37,301 nucleotides of DNA from the NCBI GenBank assembly GCA_947258825.1, contig CAMYJX010000027.1, forward strand, positions 1 to 37,301, in the 5' to 3' direction. Origin of the DNA: an uncultured Pseudomonadales bacterium. GTDB lineage: Bacteria; Pseudomonadota; Gammaproteobacteria; Pseudomonadales; Azotimanducaceae. Positions 33,277 to 37,301 of this stretch are shown here, piece after piece; the stretch's first letter is position 1; each line of letters opens with the position of its first letter. The notes below the pieces were generated by a model. The model was not told the origin of the DNA. It saw only the letters and a list, made by a program, of their open reading frames with translations, and made no database searches. Made by a program: the position numbers and the translations under genes.

Positions 33277-33471
33277 GTGGTGGCAATAGTGCGCACGGTA
33301 ATGGTTCTTGTGACGGTGCTCCTGCTTACGGCAGGCTGCACGCCTACGGTGAAGGTGGCCACCGACGAGCCCATCACCATCAATCTCAACGTGAACATAA
33401 AGCACGAGATCCTGGTCAAGGTAGACCGGGAGCTCGACGATCTGTTCAGTGAAGACAGCGAGCTGTTTTAG
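33277..33471 (+). CDS. ynbE: YnbE-family outer-membrane lipoprotein
   Basis: A 64-residue lipoprotein, the outer-membrane partner of YdbH. The signal ends in lipobox LTAGC (Cys20). The mature part TPTVKV...PITINLNVNIKHEILVKV is the conserved YnbE strand region, and the C-terminus SEDSELF resembles the E. coli ending. It starts at GTG 33277, an in-frame start; none of the longer alternatives has a signal. It lies about 48 bases after ydbH, and ydbL starts 2 bases after its stop, so the three form one operon. In E. coli YnbE self-assembles by strand addition onto the end of YdbH. Confidence 0.9.
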   Translation: MVAIVRTVMVLVTVLLLTAGCTPTVKVATDEPITINLNVNIKHEILVKVDRELDDLFSEDSELF

Positions 33472-33473
33472 TC

Positions 33474-33815
33474 ATGGTCGAAAAATCCAGGGAACTCCTG
33501 AAAAGTCTGTTTCTCAGCGTTCTGCTGATGGTGTCCTCAGCAGCGTTTGCTGCCGACCTGGATCAGGCCAAGCGCGACGGCCTCGTCGGCGAGCGGGCGG
33601 ACGGCTACCTTGGCCTGGTGGATACCTCGGCGTCGCCTGACGTTCGAGCGCTGGTAGCGGACGTGAACGAAAAGCGCGAGGCCGAGTACCAGCGCATCGC
33701 CGCGGCCAATAATCTGGAGATTACCCAGGTTGAAGCGCTTGCCGGCAAAAAGGCCATCGAGCGGACTCAGCCCGGGGGCTGGATCCTGCTCAACGGCGGC
33801 TGGCAGAAAAAATAG
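33474..33815 (+). CDS. ydbL: YdbL-family (DUF1318) periplasmic protein
   Basis: A 113-residue periplasmic protein with signal peptide LFLSVLLMVSSAAFA and cleavage before ADLDQAK. The mature DUF1318 core shows AKRDGLVGERADGYLGLV, VNEKREAEYQRIAAANN and ERTQPGGWILLNGGWQKK. In E. coli, YdbL acts as a chaperone that limits YnbE self-assembly in the YdbH complex. The tight spacing (ATG 2 bases after the ynbE stop) supports coregulation. A GC-rich hairpin follows 18 bases downstream as a probable terminator. Confidence 0.93.
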   Translation: MVEKSRELLKSLFLSVLLMVSSAAFAADLDQAKRDGLVGERADGYLGLVDTSASPDVRALVADVNEKREAEYQRIAAANNLEITQVEALAGKKAIERTQPGGWILLNGGWQKK

Positions 33816-33833
33816 TGCCGGCTGCCAGGTAGT

Positions 33834-33856
33834 CGCGCGCGTTATGGACGCGCGCG
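33834..33856 (+). terminator. GC-rich hairpin after ydbL
   Basis: CGCGCGCG (33834-33841) and CGCGCGCG (33849-33856) form an 8-base stem with a 7-base loop, followed by CTTT. It lies just after the ydbL stop and overlaps the end of the LysR remnant on the other strand. The tract after the stem is short, so efficiency is uncertain. Confidence 0.5.
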
Positions 33857-34363
33857 CTTTCGGCCCGCTCCAGACCGGCTTTCGGCCTCTGTAAGCGATG
33901 CCATCATCTTCGATGCCAACGGCGTCGGCGTGCGGCTCTTCAGGCTGATGACCGCGACGTTCGTCCATAAGCCCAGGTTGGCAGGCAGAATCTTCAATGA
34001 TCCCGGGAAGCTCTTGCCAATGGTTGTCGATTCCAGGGTCGCCGCCAGGCTGCAAGACAGAACGATGGGTTCGGCTGGAAGGGGTTGAACAAGGTAACGG
34101 TCGGCTTCCCGGCTCATAGCAACATCCCACGCGTCCGCCACAAGGAAGTCGTAGCGGTATCGACGCAGTCCTGTCAGCAGATCCGTCAGCCGAAGTTCGC
34201 AGACCGGCGAAGACCTCATCGGCGTGCCCCGGGAGTTCCGAGGCCTGGCTGACGAATTCGGTCCCAGCCCGGGTGAGCTGACCTCCAGCTCCTCCGCCGC
34301 CGCTGCCAGGCTTCCGGTCCGAACGATGGCCATAAACTGCGCGAGCTGCTTGAGGTTCAGCAT
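33842..34363 (-). pseudogene. LysR-type transcriptional regulator remnant
   Basis: A degraded LysR regulator. The N-terminus MLNLKQLAQFMAIVRTGSLAAAAEEL is the opening of the winged-helix domain, but after about 32 residues the reading leaves the family. A second frame just after this point reads GTEFVSQASELPGHADEVF, which resembles the linker-helix and start of the effector domain, so the second half of the DNA-binding domain is missing. The first frame then returns to family-like sequence: LRRYRYDFLVADAWDV, YLVQPLPAEPIVLSCS and SLKSRTPTPLASKMMASLTEAE at the C-terminus. A deletion with at least two frame changes explains this. It stands divergent from the sulfatase beyond the IS element, the usual LysR/target layout, so it may have been the sulfatase regulator. 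Confidence 0.8.
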
Positions 34364-34568
34364 GTGAGCGCCTGCTGGTGATCGACTGTTATCCATAAGT
34401 TAACGACACAACTGCTACAAGGCATTGATCGAAAGGTTGAATGGGCTACCATTCCAAGCGTCTTCCGATACCAACTGACGACCAGAGCGGGAGACGTTGT
34501 GCTAAGCGTTCGTTTGCACCCAGCATTTGTTGGATCCCTCAATTCGTTCTTTCAGAACATCAGTCAGC

Positions 34569-34576
34569 ATTAGGAG
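34569..34576 (+). repeat. Left target-site duplication of the IS
   Basis: ATTAGGAG, repeated at 35909-35916 on the far side of the element. The copy here was part of the original sulfatase leader and still contains its AGGAG. Confidence 0.75.
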
Positions 34577-34624
34577 GATTAAGCAACATCTCTTCTGTAA
34601 AAACGGTTATCCCCTGATCGCTTG

Positions 34625-35802
34625 TTAGTCGCTGAAGGTCAAGTAGCGCTTATCGGCGGTCTGCCAGTCTTCAGCGATCTCCATCACGACAGCCGACACC
34701 AGCCGCAGGCACGAGGCCTCGCTGGGGAAGAGCCTTGCCACTCGTGTGCGACGCCGGATCTCCTCATTAAGCCGCTCCACCAGATTGGTGGTTCGAAGCC
34801 GTCGCCGGTGAGTCGGAGGAAAGCTGAACGCGGTGAAGCCTTCTCTCAGATTTTCCTCAGCCCATTTCACCAGCTTCGGTGCCGTCTTCGAGTATTTCTT
34901 CAGCAGCTTACCCAGCAGATGCTCGGCCTCCTCCAGATCCGGCGCATTGAAGATCGAGCGGATATCGGCCGCCACACCAGCTCGCATCGCCATCGACGGC
35001 ACGTACTGACCGGCATTCTGCTGCAGATGGAACTGGCACCTGCTTTAGCAGGCCGATGCCAGGGGACGCTGCCGAACACGGCCTTGCGTGCTGCCTGTAA
35101 ACCCTCGTGAGCGTCACTGACTACCAGCTCGATGCCGTGCAGGCCCCGGTCTTTCAGACTGGAAAGGAAGGTTCGCCAGTGCACCTCGGCTTCGGATAGC
35201 GAGACCGAGCACCCCAACACGTCCCGTTTGCCATCTGCGCCAACCCCACAGGCAATAAGTATCGCCGCATCAAGCACTTGGCCACCCTGGCGAACCTTCT
35301 CGTACTGGGCATCCAGGACCACGTAGCGGTACCGGCCAAGCTCCCGAGTACGCCAGGCCTCAAGCATCTCGTCGAGCTCAGCAGCGGCCCGGGAGACCTG
35401 AGTGGAGCTGACGTTCATGCCACACAGTTCTTCCACGATCCGCTTTACCCGGCGGGTGGAAACGCCCTGAACGTACATCTCAGCAATTGCCAGCAACAGA
35501 GCGCGTTCCGAGCGCAAGCCTTTCTCCAGGCTCTGCGGATAAAACTCGCCGTCTCGAGTCTGCGGCACCTTCAACGACAGCTCGCCGAGCCGGCTCTTGA
35601 TCGTCTTGTCTTTGAACCCGTTGGCGTAGCCAACCCTGGTCGCGCAGCGCTCGTAGGGCGCCGCGCCCAGGTACTCGCTTCGTTCGGCAACCATCGCTGA
35701 GTTCAGCAACACCGTCACGGCATCCGCCAAACCATCAAATCCGTTTGCTTTGAGCAGTTCCACTGCATCGTCAATCGATCTATTCTCTACTTGCTGAGCC
35801 AT
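34625..35802 (-). pseudogene. IS256-family transposase, interrupted
   Basis: A mutator-type DDE transposase of about 390 residues in two frames. ATG 35802 (AGAGGA seven bases upstream) opens the N-terminal part with RVGYANGFKDKTIKSRLGEL and VPQTRDGEFYP, and the first two catalytic acids, D164 in VVLDAQYEKVR and D230 in VVSDAHEGL. After GSVPW the frame is lost. The C-terminal part continues in another frame from about 35030 to 34625, with HLQQNAGQYVPSMAMRAG and the catalytic Glu region TTNLVERLNEEIRRRTRV. At the break, where the family reads WQRCQFHLQQNA, the DNA holds a hairpin-forming segment (35033-35062). IS256 transposases are normally a single frame, so this copy should be inactive. Confidence 0.9.
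35033..35062. repeat. Hairpin-forming insert in the transposase gene
   Basis: CCTGC-TTTA-GCAGG (35039-35052) is flanked by CTGGCA (35033-35038) and TGCCAG (35057-35062), giving a two-step hairpin with a CCGA bulge. Compared with the expected transposase codons the segment is about 14 bases too long, which accounts for the frameshift. Confidence 0.6.
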
Positions 35803-35908
35803 TCTTGTTTCCTCTTGTCTGCAATTTGCCAATCGCTTTCAAAAGGATAACTTGGTGGCTCAGCGCTTTTGAGCCCCCAGAAATTTACAGAAAGAATGGT
35901 GCACTACC

Positions 35909-35916
35909 ATTAGGAG
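35909..35916 (+). promoter_or_regulatory. Right target duplication, also the sulfatase ribosome-binding site
   Basis: ATTAGGAG directly follows the IS right end. AGGAG (35912-35916) lies nine bases before the GTG at 35926, good spacing for translation of the sulfatase. The IS insertion therefore kept the ribosome-binding site but replaced everything upstream of it. Confidence 0.7.
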
Positions 35917-35925
35917 CCTCCTGCC

Positions 35926-37301
35926 GTGCGATTCGCCATGTCACTTCTACTCGCAGCGTTATTGCTGCCGCTGTTGGCCACCGCCGCCGACAAACCCAAT
36001 ATCCTCGTTATCTGGGGCGACGATATCGGCTGGTTCAACACCAGCGCCTACCACCGCGGCATGATGGGGTACCGCACCCCCAACATCGACAGCATCGCCC
36101 AGGAAGGGGCTCTGTTCACGGACTGGTACGGGCAGCAGAGCTGCACCGCGGGTCGCTCTGCGTTCGTTACCGGTCAGAGCCCGTTCCGCACCGGGCTGCT
36201 CAAGGTCGGTCTGCCCGGTGCCAAGGAAGGTCTCTCGGAAAAGGATCCGACCATCGCCGGGCTGCTCAAGAACCACGGCTACATGACCGCCCAGTACGGC
36301 AAGAACCACCTCGGGGACCTGGACGAACACCTGCCCACCAACCACGGGTTCGACGAATTCATGGGCAACCTCTATCACCTCAACGCGGAGGAGGAGCCGG
36401 AGAGCCCGGACTATCCGAAGGGCGCCGAGTTCGCCAAGCAGTTCGGGCCGCGGGGCGTCATCAAGTCCACCGCGGACGGCAAGGTGGAGGACACCGGTCC
36501 GCTGACCAAGAAGCGCATGGAAACCATCGATGACGAAGTCACCGCGGGTGCGCTCGACTTCATGGATCGGGCCAAGAAAGCCGACAAGCCGTTCTTTCTG
36601 TGGTGGAACTCCACGCGCATGCACGTAAATACGCACCTCAAGCCAGAGTCCGAAGGGGCGACAGGCCTCGGCATTTACGCGGATGGGATAGTTGAGCACG
36701 ACAAGCACGTCGGGCAGCTGCTGGCCAAGTTAAAAGAGCTGGGCCTGGAAGAGAACACCATCATCATGTACTCCACCGACAACGGTGCCGAGATGTTCTC
36801 CTGGCCGGATGGCGGGATGTCGCCGTTCCGCAACGAGAAGAACTCGAACTGGGACGGCGGCTATCGCGTGCCGACGCTCATCAAGTGGCCCGGCGTCATC
36901 AAGCCCGGCACCGTATATAACGACGTTTTTTCCCACGAGGATATGCTGCCCACCATCCTGGCCGCGGTGGGTGAACCGGACATCAAGGAAAAGCTCCTGA
37001 AAGGCCACCGGGCCATGGGCCGAAGCTACAAGGTTCATCTGGATGGCTACAACCTGCTGCCTTACTTCAAGGGCGAGGTGGCGGAAGGGCCGCGCAAGGA
37101 ATTCTTCTACTGGACCGACGACGGCCAGCTGGCCAATCTGCGCTACAACCGCTGGAAGATGGTGTTCATGGAGCAGCGCGCCCACGGCTTCGAGGTCTGG
37201 CAGGAGCCGCTGGTGACATTGCGAGTGCCCAAGCTGATCGACATGCGCGGTGACCCGTTCGAACGGGCCGACCATGAAGCTGAAGGCTACAACCTCTGGC
37301 G
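35926..37301 (+). CDS. Periplasmic arylsulfatase (type I sulfatase), 3'-partial
   Basis: A formylglycine-dependent sulfatase, at least 458 residues, running off the window. GTG 35926 has AGGAG nine bases upstream; ATG 35938 is the alternative. A signal peptide (MSLLLAALLLPLLATA, cleaved before ADKPN) sends it to the periplasm. The calcium ligands D32-D33 lie in IWGDDIGW. The modification site is Cys73 in CTAGR, the C-x-A-x-R form of the sulfatase signature, within GQQSCTAGRSAFVTGQ. KNHLGDLD and YSTDNGAEMFSWPDGG give further active-site residues. It removes sulfate from a sulfate ester; the substrate is unknown, and no formylglycine-generating enzyme is seen here. The LysR remnant and the IS lie between it and any original control region. 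Confidence 0.93.
   Translation, partial: MRFAMSLLLAALLLPLLATAADKPNILVIWGDDIGWFNTSAYHRGMMGYRTPNIDSIAQEGALFTDWYGQQSCTAGRSAFVTGQSPFRTGLLKVGLPGAKEGLSEKDPTIAGLLKNHGYMTAQYGKNHLGDLDEHLPTNHGFDEFMGNLYHLNAEEEPESPDYPKGAEFAKQFGPRGVIKSTADGKVEDTGPLTKKRMETIDDEVTAGALDFMDRAKKADKPFFLWWNSTRMHVNTHLKPESEGATGLGIYADGIVEHDKHVGQLLAKLKELGLEENTIIMYSTDNGAEMFSWPDGGMSPFRNEKNSNWDGGYRVPTLIKWPGVIKPGTVYNDVFSHEDMLPTILAAVGEPDIKEKLLKGHRAMGRSYKVHLDGYNLLPYFKGEVAEGPRKEFFYWTDDGQLANLRYNRWKMVFMEQRAHGFEVWQEPLVTLRVPKLIDMRGDPFERADHEAEGYNLW

Larger units (their letters stand above)
34577..35908 (-). mobile_element. IS256-family insertion sequence with target-site duplication
   Basis: A 1,332-base element (one base uncertain) with a single interrupted DDE transposase. 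The ends are imperfect inverted repeats: the left begins GATTAAGCAACATCTC and the right, read inward, GGTAGTGCACCATTCT; both go on with TTCTGTAAA-like sequence (left 34593-34601, right 35884-35892), 17 of 25 positions matching. ATTAGGAG occurs directly outside each end (34569-34576 and 35909-35916), an 8-base target duplication (9 if the preceding C counts), as expected for IS256. The transposase reads leftward from near the right end. It sits between the LysR remnant and the sulfatase start. Confidence 0.85.

Noticed and set aside
34625..35802. Programmed frameshift making a fusion transposase
   Set aside because: IS256-family transposases are made from one frame, no slippery sequence with overlap was seen, and the break coincides with an extra hairpin segment.

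Overview
The window looks like chromosome of a GC-rich (roughly 60 % or more) gammaproteobacterium. The best taxonomic evidence is a YhcB/ZapG-type envelope protein, a family largely confined to Gammaproteobacteria, and next to it a complete ydbH-ynbE-ydbL set. The high GC and the many acyl-CoA, CoA-transferase, SDR and amidohydrolase genes suggest a free-living marine or soil heterotroph rather than an enteric. I cannot name the genus. No rRNA, tRNA or CRISPR was seen.

Layout. 1-1122: the 3' part of a fused peptide-type ABC ATPase. 1131-3646: a DUF7064-like protein that lacks its N-terminus, a MarR regulator with a palindromic operator in its divergent promoter, a small split-barrel protein and a DUF456 membrane protein. 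3945-7727: a PlsC-type acyltransferase, then an amidohydrolase coupled to an acyl-CoA-dehydrogenase-fold flavoenzyme. 8000-14366: an MFS transporter coupled to potF, a secreted tandem-repeat protein, and potGHI on the opposite strand. Together these make a complete polyamine-type ABC transporter, except that potF is frameshifted inside an 18-bp tandem repeat. 14546-18177: GST, CaiB/BaiF CoA-transferase (behind a 28-bp perfect palindrome) and NAD malic enzyme. 18259-23009: M48 lipoprotein protease, ACS-family MFS transporter, patatin-like phospholipase and DUF4397 lipoprotein. 23074-26153: a TPP-dependent decarboxylase-like enzyme coupled to a CoA-transferase with permuted halves. 26303-29993: alpha/beta hydrolase, two SDRs and an acyl-CoA dehydrogenase.

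30059-33815 is the envelope block. YhcB carries a repeat-built linker, and divergent to it lie YdbH, YnbE and YdbL, which in E. coli form one of the AsmA-like bridges for phospholipid transport to the outer membrane. 33842-37301 is a decayed accessory edge: a LysR pseudogene, an IS256-family element with target duplication and a broken transposase, and a periplasmic sulfatase that runs off the window. The IS landed on the sulfatase ribosome-binding site, and the target duplication kept that site next to the gene while moving the original upstream DNA 1.3 kb away.

I did not find a clearly new multi-gene system. The most unusual items are the repeat-borne frameshift in potF, the TPP enzyme with its permuted CoA-transferase, the long palindrome at 15205-15232, and the IS/sulfatase junction. 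Four genes are broken or truncated (1131, 9307, 33842, 34625). That may be real decay or, for single indels, assembly error.
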